Source: Aphrocallistes beatrix
Lineage: Eukaryota; Porifera; Hexactinellida; Sceptrulophora; Aphrocallistidae
DNA length: 64,000 nucleotides
Direction: 5' to 3'
Assembly: GCA_963281255.1 (NCBI GenBank)
Contig: OY725499.1
Span: forward strand, 4,359,148 to 4,423,147
Numbering within the stretch: position 1 is the first letter of the stretch; each line of letters starts with the position of its first letter. Position numbers and translations under genes: made by a program. Below the pieces are notes generated by a model. The model saw nothing but the letters and a program-made list of their open reading frames with translations, had not been told where the DNA came from and made no database searches. Shown here one piece after another: positions 23,211 through 34,734 of the stretch.

Positions 23211-24960
23211 ACTAATGGAGACTGTATATTGTGTCTTAGGGCTCAAATATTTGTGGTATAGAATTGAATTTCAGAATCCCGCACACAAATCCATCCCCAT
23301 TCACTCACCTCTCAGCTCTTTGGCTCAATGCAAGGTTCCTCTAGGGACCCATTCAGGAGAACTGTTATCCCCCATTGGTTCTTACTTCAAGAGCCCCTTT
23401 TGAATCGTGTCTATGCCTCTGTTTCCTAACTTCACCTTGAACAGTTGAAGAACTTAACGTGTAATGTTCTAACAGATAAACTTGTTTCACATTCTCTAAT
23501 GGAAATCTACGACCCTAACAACTTAAGACCAACTCAGATATCCGTATCGATAGACCAGACCCTGACCAAGGCAGAAAACTTCAAAATATGGGAAAAAAAC
23601 AAAAAGCGAACTCACGAATTCAAGAAATTAGGCCCAACGGAAACTCACGACCACTCCGACCAAACCCAATTGTAGCTCAGAAAGCCAAGGTCGGTTGAAG
23701 CAGCTGTAAAGAAGTCAGGCCATTGCTTCAAACCATTCCTGTAGTGATCAGGCCTCCTACGCCTTTAGTAAACCACTCCCGCCTGCACTGCAGAAAGCGA
23801 TCAGAGATAACTATCAGACATTCCTATAGGATCAAAAAGTCCCGCATGCATGGATTCTGATAAGACACCCGCTAAAACCTCCTATCTCAGTGAACCAATC
23901 AGCTTAACAACAACACCAACCATCAAAATGGTTAGCTCAACTTCTAAATCTGAGCGAAAATCTGCCGTACATTGCTCCAATGAGTCATTTAAATTCACCG
24001 AAGAGGTCCAGAGTAACCTCAGCACACTTCATGCTCTTCACCTACATGCTAGAACGACGGTTTCCAAAAATAGTTACTCGGCACCCCGATTTTCGTGTCC
24101 AACAAACTTGCGGTCTCCTTTCTTTGCCGACAATAAATCTAATTATCCTCGTTTAACTCAGCATTAATGAAGGATTACTACTGAGGTCATTTCTATTTTA
24201 GTAATGGCCTCAAGTTTCTATGACTTCTCTACTCAAAATGGCTTAAAGGAAATGTGAGTAAGGATAATTCCAAGTTTTCCTAACTAACTAAATCTTAATT
24301 TCAGTTTCTGTAGTGTAGAAAGGAAATGCTTACTCTACTGCACTGAACATCTGCTCACTATCGAAATAGAGCGTCCTAAATATCTTCATACAAAACAACT
24401 ATCCATGACAACGAATGTACTATCAACAATTTCACTGAATATGCACAACCAAGACAGACGAGTTTTCAAAGTGTTCTGTATATCTGAAACTGTCCTACAA
24501 TGGAACCAACAGCTACCCATTCTAAACCCACAGGTGGTTACTCACAGAAAAATGATGCTCCCTCGAGTCATCAAATATGTCCATCCATCCAACCCAAAGT
24601 GACTTAGTGTATCAGTATAGTTGTACGAAGCCAAACAGTTAAAATTGATATCTAATGAATCGTTCGCTGGAAAGTTATTAAAATAATTTTAATAATTCTC
24701 CTTTACTAGCCAACAGCCTAGTCGGTTCCCTAGCAACGCGACTCCTAGTTAAGTATTCGAACACTAAATCTTACAATTCACCACTCGAAAAGCGCCAATT
24801 CCACTGCGAATGGCTGCATAACGTACCCGAATGGAAAATCCTCATTTCAGTCCATTTCCTAAAAAGCTTCCCTCACTACTCTCTATGATGTCGAAACCTA
24901 AAATGCCTGTCCTGATCTACAATGCAGCTTTCCTTCCTAAATTTGCTTAGCTCATTCAAT
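23211..24960 (+). other. composition-shifted region, possible degraded gene or element
   Basis: Compared with its surroundings this stretch is clearly C-rich on the plus strand and has several short plus-strand frames (23215-23403, 23445-23675, 23850-24167, 24405-24602). They are rich in Ser, Thr, Pro and Asn and show no recognisable domain, terminal repeat or splice chain that I can join confidently. It could be a decayed retroelement or coding sequence; unresolved. Confidence 0.3.
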
Positions 24961-25600
24961 TATATTCTGTATAGTCAACAGCTTAGAAGTGGACAGCCTC
25001 TTACAGCAAGCAATCTCCTTTCAAGGACTACTGTGGACATACAGTTAACTATGATATAATCCATCCAATCAAATTCTTTTCAGAGCAGATTTCAACTAAT
25101 TTTAGTGACAAACCAAATCTTTTCTTCATATTTTGAATATTTACATTACGTTTTATTTTATTTTAGAATTTTGCATACCTAAGGTCTTGATTGGTTGTTA
25201 TCGCGGGTTACACGAGTTAAATATTTGCTAGTTTAAATTGTATTACCTGTAAACATTATAGAGATTGTAACTGTTACCGAAGAGATTCTAAATTGTGTAT
25301 TTATCATTCAGTTGTTACTTCCTTTATTTTTGAGACCTCATAGAATCAGTTCAATTACGTTGAATGTTTACACGCATACCATTCTTTCAATTTGGTTGAG
25401 TCGGAAGTGGTATATTCTCCCTTAAATGGGCATTCACGTATAAGACGTAGCCAACTTAAACGTTTCAATGAGAAAACAGAATATTTTCATTCAACATACT
25501 TTCACGGATAATTAATGAAGTCGCGTTTATGGTTGCTGAGTGGACGCAGGATTTGCTAGCAATCTAGTTTTTTTCTACAGAATTTAGATTTTGTTTTTAA

Positions 25601-25697
25601 CTGTAGAGTGCCCAGCATTTATATGGCTTCAATGCCATATAAAATGGCTGGGAGACATCCGCGATAAGGGGGACACTGTGTCCCCAGTGGGCATTCT
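25601..25697. repeat. short palindromic repeat family C, copy 1
   Basis: Begins CTGTAGAGTGCCCAGCATTT and ends CCAGTGGGCATTCTAC. The internal hairpin TATATGGC...GCCATATA is followed by GGGGGACACTGTGTCCCC. A near-identical copy lies at 39478-39581. Confidence 0.75.
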
Positions 25698-25783
25698 ACG
25701 TAAAGTTAATGGAAGAGTTCCAAGGAAATATGTATTGATAAATTACTGTAGAAAAGGTTTAGGTCAGAAAAGTAGATATCACA

Positions 25784-25960
25784 TGCCAACTTGAGCCATG
25801 ATATAAAAGGATGGGCGTTGAATTTCGCGGGCTATGGCGGGACGTAGTAGAAAAGTATTATACATATACCCCAAAAAGCGGGACACAATGGGGAAATTCA
25901 CCCAAAAACGGGACAAAGTGAGAAAACCAGGACTTCCTGCCAAAAGTGGGACGCTAGGCA
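25784..25960. repeat. GCGGGAC repeat family D, degraded copy
   Basis: Repeated GCGGGACA/GGGACAAAG motifs, starting near ATGCCAACTTGAGCC. Related to the better preserved copies at 26990, 29946 and 44393. Confidence 0.5.
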
Positions 25961-26640
25961 CGTATGAGGTATAGAAAGTTGCTCAATGAACAGTGAAGAT
26001 GGACTGTTGATATATGTATATGTGTATTTGGATGAGTAGGAAATATTTGTAACTTGGTTGAATAATCATAAACTTTGCTTACCGAAAGCTTATTGTCCTA
26101 CAGATTCAGTCATACTTGTATGATATAGCATATCTATACTATTGAAACTCGATTTCTTATTCAATTTCAATCCATCATGACTGAACTCAATCGTCACTGT
26201 GTTTACAGCATACATATTTTCAATCTTAGAATGTTAAATACATTATACTCGTCTCAGGGGGTGGTCGCAGGAATTTTCCAAACTGTGGCGAGGCGGGGCC
26301 AAAGAAAAAATCCGGGGGCTTACTATGATTTTGGCTTAGGTGGTCGAATGAAATCTGGGGCCACAGAATCAAACTCGGGGCAAATTCTCCGGATTGATGT
26401 GGAATTAGTTTTCAGATATAAAAGCTTTTCAATTAATATAACTATATGAATACTTGGATAAATAAAACATTTATTCAAATGCAAATAGATCCGTAACTCA
26501 GAATTCTATTTATTCAACTACAAACTCTAATCCGGATTGGGTTAAAATAGTTTTAATATGCTAGGAATTATTAACCATGGATATTTATAGTTATAGACAA
26601 GTTTCACTGTATATACGGAAATTATTTGTTTCTATTAATA
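25961..26640. other. intergenic, no gene
   Basis: The 90-residue plus-strand frame at 26177-26449 spans a G-rich low-copy stretch (26255-26400) and has no domain. Confidence 0.4.
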
Positions 26641-26717
26641 GGTGTGTGATGAAACCAAATTGAGAGAATACATTTTCAGATATAATAAAGTTGGAGAGAA
26701 TTTCAATAGGACAATAA

Positions 26718-26890
26718 TACAATCGACTCCGCTTAATAGGGTCACATCGATCAGAGGACATTTTTCCCTGATTAAGCGGAGAGCCCTATTAACCGAAAAT
26801 ATTTTGTATTAGCTTCTATGTATGAGAGCTATTCCGGTACTGCCAAAAGTGGCCCGATTAACCAGTGACCCTATTAAGCGGAGTCGACTA
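26718..26890. mobile_element. family A MITE at the centre of a flanking inverted repeat
   Basis: The MITE has ends CAATCGACTCCGC and GGAGTCGACTA. Outside it AAGTTGGAGAGAATTTC (left, near 26690) is inverted as GAAATTCTCTCCAACTT (right, near 26895). The pairing continues outwards through TTTTCAGAT. The MITE sits close to the axis of that palindrome. Confidence 0.8.
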
Positions 26891-26989
26891 TAGAAATTCT
26901 CTCCAACTTAATCAGATCTGAAAATTTGGTTTCGCTCAAATATTATTGTCCTTTTAGTTTATATAAGTTCCCAACTAATCATATCCTAT

Positions 26990-27165
26990 ACTTGCCAACC
27001 TCTGCAAGAAAAAAAGCGGGACGTAAGTAGTATTTAGCGGGACATAGTATATTTGTATTAGTCCTACAAACTGAAAAGCGGGACAATTCCATTTTTGGAA
27101 CATTTTCGCGGGACATTTCTTTCAACATATGTATATCCGAAAAAGCGGGACAGTTGGCAAGTATT
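26990..27165. mobile_element. family D element (ends ATACTTGCCAAC)
   Basis: Inverted ends TATACTTGCCAACC and AGTTGGCAAGTATT. ATATCC flanks both sides as a 6-bp direct repeat. Interior GCGGGAC motifs recur five times. Superfamily not assigned. Confidence 0.6.
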
Positions 27166-29489
27166 ATATCCCATTTACTAATGTTAGATAAATATCTACG
27201 AAATTTCAACTCTAAAAATCAAAACTAAGAATTTTATAGACATTTCGAGGGTTTCTAAGTTAACATAATTGCGTTTTCTGTCTGACATATCAAGAGAATA
27301 TAGCTGCATTAGGAGCTATAGACATGGAAGATTATATTTAGAATAATTATTGTGGATGACATTCCACAATTGATGATGGTTGTCACGTTACTTAGATACA
27401 GCTATGGATGCGTAGCCCACAAGTAGTTATAACAGTTCCTAATTTAGAATAACCTTACACCTAGGCTGTACCTTATATTAGTGAAATTAGTTGGTAATTG
27501 CATGGTATTTTGTCCAGTTGTGGAAATGTGTACAATCTTGAATTCTGTAAATAATCAAATTCAGATTAACCTAATCTAACCACTCGAATATAGCATTGAC
27601 AATTCCTATATCTGGAAAAGCAGCAAATCATTACAAATCTCCACTTGATACAAAATCGAATGTTGGCCACTAAATCTGTCTGCATTCGAATGAAACTTTT
27701 TTTAAGATGAGTAATCTCATAGACGTAATATAAACCTGAGTGAATCAAGTATTGGTTCCAATTGCCGAGTCAACTGATGAACATTAGTACATATGAACTG
27801 ATTGAAAAATAATCTGAACTGAGAATTGGCTATATTCGGTGTGTTTGTTGTGTGTCCAGACATTAAATCAAATTGAAATTGAACTTTTGATAGAATCTGG
27901 CTAATTGAGTAAGTATAGTGAGAATATAGAAATGTATGAAACCACAAATTGAACCCAATCCGATTTGGAGCATTTTCTTTTGGATGATGGTGCTTTTACG
28001 AATGATTTTGGATTGCAATTTAGTACTAATCCTTCCAAAAACAATTTTGAATTCTGATGGTCTAATATGGAACAAATTGAATTTGGGATCCGATTGATTT
28101 ATTTTCAGGATATGCTCAAATCACTTTTCTGATCATGAAAACACGGCGAGACAGATAAATGCTATGAAAACTTATTTATAATGAGCGACCAAGTATTGCA
28201 AGTCTACATTTTTCTTATTAAACTAATGATAAACGAATTTTATTTTGATGTTTACCCAGACAGAAAGCCCTTCTCGGTTAATTAAATTTAACCAAAAAAA
28301 TTGGAATACAGTCCTGAATTAATTTTAAGCTCAATCTCAAACAAGACTTTATTTTTACAAAATAGTCGTGTCGATCAGAAGAATATGTCTGTGCTGTATT
28401 GTCGTACTAATATATTCTTAATGTATACTGTATTCATCCATCGAAATTTCTTTGTTGCTGGTGGAATATTTTGGATAGCTTCCCCCAAGAAAAAGTCATT
28501 TCCTTCTCCTTACCTTTCTCACTCAATTGAGATTCAGTTTATCTAGAAAGTGGTGAAGCGCTGGAATGTATTCTATTTATAGTAAATACCTTTTGTATGG
28601 GATTGCTTAATATTTGTGACTGTGAATGAGAGTCTGCGGAAAATACTATTGATTATGGAGTCTAAAATTTCAACAAAATATCAGTGATCGTTTACATTCA
28701 TTTATTCGGAATATTAAAATTATCGTACGTTAGACAGTGCACTTTTATTACAGGGAAATGCTCCCAATTTGTATAATTGATGACTTCATATTTTAAAGTA
28801 GATACGTACATAATGTATTGTGAGAACTTAATAGTTGACCATAATAGTTCTATCAATGAGAGCACTCACTTGTTTCAGTTCAAACTTCTATTAAAAATTT
28901 AAAATACATCCTTTCCTTACGCACTGCACTGTATTAATGTTAAGCGTTGAGTCAACTCTACTTTCACTTGAATGCTTTGAAGTTTAATATAATATTTAAA
29001 TTCTAACCTAGCCTACATCACTACATGACTGAATGAGCTATATTTTACTGCTAAGGCTATGTCGTAATGTTACTATGCTCAATTAGGAATAAACCCCAGT
29101 GAGCATCGAAGTTACTAAAATAGTACATTTCATTCAGACAAGCGGTTTGACTCATCATACTTATAATTTGGCTATCTCTGTGAAGCATATTCTCCTGCAA
29201 GAGCATTGACCTACGTATGTACTTAAATGTATTAAGCACATCAGCTGCTGACATCATATCTTAAACGACCACAAAATAGTGAATTTTCCTCTCTCACATG
29301 ATCTGGAACAAGGTTACCATTTGGATTCACTATGATTATACTAACTCAAATGTTAGAAACATGAATTTTTGGGTCTATCGATCATATAAAATCTGACAAT
29401 AAATTGTCGACTTTTTATCATAAATTATTGCTTATAGCAATCAAGCTAAATTTAGAAATAGAAATGTCCCCAAGGCATTCAGAGTGAAG
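27166..29489. other. intergenic, nothing recognised
   Basis: Several 60-90 codon frames on both strands, none with a domain. AT-rich and without clear repeats. Confidence 0.5.
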
Positions 29490-29664
29490 TACAGTCGACT
29501 CCGCTTAATAGGGTCACTGTTTAATTGGGTCACTTTTGGCAGGACCGGAATAGCTCTCACACATAGAAGCTAATACAAAATATTTTCGGTTAATAGAGTT
29601 CTCCGCTTAATCGGGGCAAAATGTCCTCTGACCGATGTGACCCTATTAAACGGAGTCGACTGTA
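29490..29664. mobile_element. TA-flanked MITE (family A), reverse orientation
   Basis: Ends CAGTCGACTCCGCTTAATAG and inverse, perfect. The internal CGGGTCAACCGCTTAA segment is deleted relative to the 34281 copy. Confidence 0.85.
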
Positions 29665-29847
29665 CTTATTTGTTATCATTTTCAGTAAATTCAATTAATA
29701 CTGTCTACTTTCAGTTAATATTCCAGGATATGTTTAACATGCGCACATATGTGTGGTAAATGTATACACAAACCAATGAAATTGACCACTCACTTCTCTT
29801 TTACAATTTCGTTTCATAATTTTGTCTTCATCGATTATTCATATACA

Positions 29848-29905
29848 CAAGCGCGCTTCGCTTGCTTGCGCTGTGCGGCTTGCGGACACTTCGTGTCCGC
29901 AGATT
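29848..29905. repeat. GC-rich hairpin module
   Basis: CGCGCTTCGCTTGCTTGCGC is followed by a perfect 8-bp stem hairpin GCGGACAC-TTC-GTGTCCGC (29882-29900). Related modules lie at 2941, 30845, 58752, 59246 and 62996. Confidence 0.6.
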
Positions 29906-29945
29906 TACCCAGTGGGAGCTTACGGATATTAGAGAAACAATACGT

Positions 29946-30130
29946 CGCATACTTGCCAACTGTCCCGTTTTTGGCGGGACGTCCCACTTTTTTCACTCTT
30001 CTATTGAGCTAATTTTCTCGAGTGTCCCGCTTTTTTCTATCATATGTATAGTATATTTCTATTGCGTCCCGTCATGTCCCGCGAAATTCAACGCCGCGTC
30101 CCGCTTTTATCATAACTCAGGTTGGCATGT
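29946..30130. mobile_element. family D element, well-preserved copy
   Basis: Ends ATACTTGCCAACTG and GGTTGGCATGTAT, with CGTCGC directly repeated on both sides. The interior has GTCCCGCTTTT motifs. Very similar to 44393-44605. Confidence 0.7.
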
Positions 30131-31262
30131 ATCGTCGCTTTCTTGTTTTATACTAAGTGCGCTGAATTGTCATTTGTCTACGGTAATGAAATCAGAACTG
30201 TAGCAGAAATTGTTTCGTGATAAATAAAATTTAATTCGTATTAAGTCAACTAATCTGAATGTAAGCTCAATTTGAATACACAAAGTTCACATTGCTAAAG
30301 ATTATTATACTTAATAAATAATCAATTATAGTTCCTGTCGTTAAAAGTTATTTTATGATCGAATTGATTGATCGTAGCATATAACACACTTTAATTGTTG
30401 TTAACAATCAAATTATAGACTCAAAATAGCAGTATTCAATCATTTATATGAAATAGAATCGTGTGAATGACATTATAAAATCCTGATAATTGATTGGTTC
30501 ACATAAACCAATGAATTTCAATCACAAATATTTATTTTGATTGTATGCATAGTTCATTACCATTTTATTCAATGTATTTACATTATAAAATAATCGAATT
30601 TGATTGGTCAGCACATTTTGTCACCTATCTCGGCGAGGTGTGAACATTTCGCTTAGATCTTCGAACTTAATCCTAGATTCATCATTTGACACGTACATGC
30701 CAATTTTCGTATCTCTACGACTTGCCAATTCTTCAATCAATTCGGACAAACAAACAAACAAACAAACAAACAAAATCCTGGAGTTTTAATATATAAGATA
30801 TACGTATATGTACTATAATGAGTGACTATTTAAGTTAAAATATAAACGGACTTTGCTTGCTTGCGCGGCTTGCGGATACTTGTGCTCAAGTATTCTTTGA
30901 TTAATTCTCACTCAACATTGTTTGTTCTACAGGGAAATATTTCCAATACATTTCCCAAATTCGACATTAGAAAATCTCTAGGAAACTGTTAAAGCCAGTT
31001 TCTAGAATACTTTTCGAATTTGTTCCCTTTTGTATTTATTGTTTGCAAAAGCAACCAATTGCTTATCATTTTTATTTTGAAAATATATTATTTTAATGTG
31101 CATTGATATTGTAAATTAATTGAAATGTGTGAAATTATGCTGGACTAAATCTTCATGACATTGTGTCAAATCATTTAATCACAAAAGAACACACAAGTAG
31201 ATATAAATAGAGCACAATACCCAAACAACATTTCGGTGAAGATATTATAGCTTTTAGTTTGA
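30131..31262. other. intergenic, no gene supported
   Basis: Contains the (ACAA)n tract and a partial GC-rich module near 30845-30880. The stretch at 30604-30745 next to the (ACAA)n tail could be the 3' end of a non-LTR retroelement, but this is weak. Confidence 0.35.
30746..30774. repeat. (ACAA)n simple repeat
   Basis: About seven ACAA units. Confidence 0.9.
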
Positions 31263-31442
31263 TATTATACTAACCGGACAAAAGTATTTGAACACTTCAT
31301 TAATTCCCATACAAATAATAGTAAATTGGATTTCTCCATGAAGAAGAATAGTCAAACTGAGATACTAAGAGTCTTTCAGATTCGGAATCTACGCATTCGA
31401 ATTATTCTAATAAATTGTCATCCCAATGAATAACATTATCAA

Positions 31443-31707
31443 TACAGTAGAGTTCGCTTATTAGCAAGTTTTTTAAGGTCCCAATGGACTAAAATGTATT
31501 AATTATGTTCGCTTATTAGCAAGTTCGCCTATAAGCAAGTTTTTAGAAAAACTTGCTAATACACGAACTTTTAAGTTCGTTTATTAGCAAGAAAAACTTG
31601 CTAATACGCGAACTTTTAGTTCGTTTATTTTCAAGAAAACTTGCTAATAAACGAACTTTTAGTTCGTTTATTAGGAAGAACTTGCTAATAGTAGAGATTA
31701 TTCTGTA
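31443..31707. mobile_element. pogo-like MITE with serial hairpins (family E)
   Basis: TA-bounded; left end CAGTAGAGTTCGCTTATTAG, right end degraded (ATTATTCTG-TA). The interior alternates GTTCGTTTATTAGCAAG with its inverse several times, giving a chain of hairpins. Confidence 0.7.
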
Positions 31708-31794
31708 CATATTATGTATTAATTAATTTACATTCTTCAATTTGGAGAAAATTGTGGTTGCTTTTGAATAGAGTAGAAAGTTTCGTAAGTATTA

Positions 31795-31867
31795 TACAGT
31801 CGAGTTCGCTTATTAGCAAGTTTTTCTCGAGCAAAACCCGACTTGCTAATAAGCGAACTCTATTGTA
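31795..31867. mobile_element. minimal pogo-like MITE (family E)
   Basis: A 73-bp TA-bounded hairpin with ends CAGTCGAGTTCGCTTATTAG and CTAATAAGCGAACTCTATTG. It is essentially two ends with a ~15-bp spacer. Confidence 0.85.
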
Positions 31868-32112
31868 TTTGCCACCATAGGTAATTTATCATCATCATGT
31901 ATAGTGATAAAAATGTGGCACAAAGTGGCACTTCTTGATAATCTGAAAACGTTGAGAATTAATAATGGACTAGAAATATTCCACAGGACTAATTCGAATG
32001 TGTATATTTCGAATTTACAACCCGATTAGTTGTATTATCTACCGTTTAAAACTAGTTATCATGAATATACCCATTTTAGTTTATTTGCATGTGAAATAAT
32101 GAAGTGTCCAAA

Positions 32113-32254
32113 TACAGTCAACTCCGCTTAATAGGGTCACATCGGTCAGAGGACATTTGTCCCGATTAAGCGGAGAACCCTATTAACCGATAATATTTTG
32201 TATTAGTTTCTATGTATCCTGCCAAAAGTGCCCCGATTAAGCGGAGTTGACTGT
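32113..32254. mobile_element. TA-flanked MITE (family A), internally deleted
   Basis: Lacks the GTGAGAGCTATTCCGG segment and the AGCGGTTGACC segment. Ends CAGTCAACTCCGC / GCGGAGTTGACTG. Confidence 0.8.
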
Positions 32255-32760
32255 GCTTTTATCCGGGTTGTTTATAGTAGAGTGAACAACTAAAATGGTC
32301 ATGATTACCAGAAAATTGGAAATATTTAAATTGCAAAAACCATAACTTTCCATATGCACATAAACACCATGTTCTGAATTGCATCTACCTTATCATTTCA
32401 CTCAATAATGCATTGTTAACGTTGGCAATTGGTATCCATTCACTCCAAATTTTTCTCAAACAATTTTTGTGTCTTTGAGTCTCACTACGTTCTATTGACT
32501 CATTCTACTGGTAAATTTGTGCAACATGTGCTATGTGATTGTGTAATATGTAGAGAATTAGAACATGCATGTATATCCTCATAATCTCGGCTATCCATTA
32601 ATATGTGCTTAAGTTTTATTAATATTTATATACATTTTACATTAATTGAGGCAATGATAAACATTAAAAAGAAAAATTATCAATAAAAATAGCGAAGAGC
32701 GCAAAAAGCTGCTGAATGGAGCTCTGACAGATTATTTATTTTAAGAATTATTTGTCTATT

Positions 32761-33036
32761 TTATCTAAGCTGGCTTAGTTCCCTCTCCAAAATTTCTTTC
32801 TCCTTTTGTAACAGAAACTTTTCCTTTTGCATTTTGTTGACTTGTTTCCGGTAGTAGCTTTCCAAGCGGTGACTCCGCATTCGGATATTCCGTCTCAATC
32901 TTTTCAAGAGGTTTACTTGATTTTGAGAAAATTGATTTTCGTTTAGAAGTCTTTTAAATTCTTGCAATTCTGTCTCTGCCAAACATTTCAAGCAAATCCC
33001 TTTACCTAAAAGCTTGTTTTCAAACTCAGGAGACAT
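32761..33036 (-). CDS. small Maf-like bZIP protein, shortened basic-to-zipper linker (copy 3)
   Basis: A 91-residue intronless protein. Residues 14-43 resemble the extended homology region. The basic region at 44-64 reads LKRLRRNIRMRSHRLESYYR. Zipper heptads are M69, L76, L83, L90. Compared with copies 1, 2 and 4 the zipper starts two residues closer to the basic region, a spacing normally fixed in bZIP proteins. The Maf Tyr is His (H56), the invariant Asn is Met (M53), Ala and Cys are Arg and Ser (R57, S60), and the invariant Arg is Tyr (Y61). It may dimerise without normal DNA binding (inference). An AATAAA lies about 20-25 bp after the stop on the minus strand (32735-32740), supporting a short real transcript. 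Confidence 0.65.
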   Translation of the reverse strand: MSPEFENKLLGKGICLKCLAETELQEFKRLLNENQFSQNQVNLLKRLRRNIRMRSHRLESYYRKQVNKMQKEKFLLQKEKEILERELSQLR

Positions 33037-33076
33037 AATTTCTTTTTGGATTTTGTTATTTCTGATAATATTTTTG

Positions 33077-33088
33077 TATTTATATAAA
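33077..33088 (-). promoter_or_regulatory. TATA-like box of bZIP copy 3
   Basis: The minus strand reads TTATATAAATAC, about 45 bp upstream of the ATG at 33036. Confidence 0.45.
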
Positions 33089-33981
33089 ATTTTAAAACAA
33101 ATTTTGCTCTAATTCATTTCAACCTTACATAATGTCGCATCGTGTACTTTGCTGAGATCTGAAACTGTCAGAAATGCAAATTGGCACTAAAACCACAGCA
33201 TTAGTTCAGTTGTTTGTTTGTGAACTGTGTTAGCAGTCCAGAAAAAATTACACCATCGAATGAGTGCGATTTCTAGGCTAGCAATCAACTGGAACTCAAC
33301 CTTTTCTGCGTTTTATAGTCACATGTCCAAACTCTATACTTTCACAAAGCATTATTGTGTCCAATCATATTTTTGTTGGTATTTGGTTGAGATAAATTCT
33401 AATTTAAAAATTCTTGTATGCTTTCAGTAGTTTTTTTCGTTAGACAATGTTACTTATATCACTGAATTCTCCAAAAATAGTATTATTCTTTCCAAAATTT
33501 ATCAAACTAAGCTGACTAATTTATTTTCCTACAAATCTTCAGTTGATTACGAATGAAATTATTCTAGAACGTGTCACTCTCTAATATTTGAAGAAAGAGT
33601 GCGAGTTAGTGAAATTTGGATTATTACTGATTTGTAATGCTACCATAGTGTACGTATATTACTGAGTACTGACCCTAACGGCCTAACATGTTTCGTAATG
33701 AGTATACTTGGAATCTTCTTTTTGTTTCTGTGCACGACGCTACTGGTAGCCACAATAATATTTTGTATTAATCGAAGACTGAACTGCAGTAACAAGTAGT
33801 ACATATGGTTAATTTTTTAGAGAATAAATTATGTCCGGGTTTGGTCTTTTGAAAATCTGGCAAAATCTGGTACACAACAGTAAGAACTAAATTACATTTC
33901 TTATAACCAAGCTATATGAAATACATTCTTTATTATCCATTTTTTTTCGAAATTAGGAAAGGAAGGGGAAATTTTAATTTT
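33089..33981. other. intergenic, no gene seen
   Basis: Upstream flank of bZIP copy 3. A 67-codon plus frame at 33227-33430 has no domain. Confidence 0.45.
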
Positions 33982-34156
33982 GAGTAGAACCTCGTTTTAA
34001 TATGAACACAGATAATACGAAACTCCAGATAATACGAACAGCATTTTATCCTCTACGAAGAAAAATACATGCAAATCACTCCGGTTAATACGAACCCGGA
34101 TTATGCGAACAAACTTCTACCGTCCCCTGGTGTTCGTATTAACGAAGTTCTACTGT
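33982..34156. mobile_element. pogo/Tigger-like MITE (family B), longer copy
   Basis: Ends GAGTAGAACCTCGTTTTAAT and AACGAAGTTCTACTG. Multiple GATAATACGAA units inside. Same family as 18214-18332. Confidence 0.7.
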
Positions 34157-34280
34157 GCATTTTATTCCTTGAAATTGCACTAACAGAACCGTAGGAAACG
34201 GTGCAGCTGGTAAGGCTATGGTCCTAATACTTTCTATGAGCTTCAAACGTGCCTGAAACACATGAATTGGTTTGCTGGGA

Positions 34281-34472
34281 TACAGTCGACTCCGCTTAAT
34301 AGGGTCACTGTTTAATCGGGTTAACCGCTTAATCGGGACACTTTTGGCAGGACCAGAATAGCTCTCACATATAGAAGCTAATACAAAATATTTTCGGTTA
34401 ATAGGGTTCTCCGCTTAATCGGGGCAAAATGTCCTCTGACCGATGTGACCCTATTAAACGGAGTTCACTGTA
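34281..34472. mobile_element. TA-flanked MITE (family A), reverse orientation
   Basis: A near-consensus copy only about 10 bp left of a mariner element. Right end drifted to GGAGTTCACTG. Confidence 0.85.
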
Positions 34473-34734
34473 GTTATGATATTACAAGGGCTGTCCCAAA
34501 AGTTACTTACCGAATTGATATATCAATTTTCTTGTACTACTTGAATAGGCTTATTCGATATCAAATAGAAGCTTATTATATACTGCTTCAGTACAAATGC
34601 TTATATCGCCGATCCAGTATTATTTTACTAATGCTTGATGATTTTGGGCGGCCTGTACGGAGATCGTCCTCAACGGTGTCACAGCCATCTTCACATCCGC
34701 ACTAACATTGAGTCGATAGAGAGAGTACGGATGA

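Larger units (their letters stand above)
31263..32112. mobile_element. degraded Tc1-like element with nested pogo-like MITEs
   Basis: The left end has GGACAAAAGTATTTGAACAC and inner TTCAGATTCGGAATCTACGC; the right end has the inverse of TTGGACACTTCATTATTTC. The inner motif matches the Tc1-like MITE at 2268-2741. Two TA-flanked elements (31443-31707 and 31795-31867) lie inside. Confidence 0.4.

Noticed and set aside
30604-30789. Possible LINE 3' end with (ACAA)n tail
   Set aside because: No reverse transcriptase or endonuclease sequence nearby and no target duplication; the tail alone is too weak.
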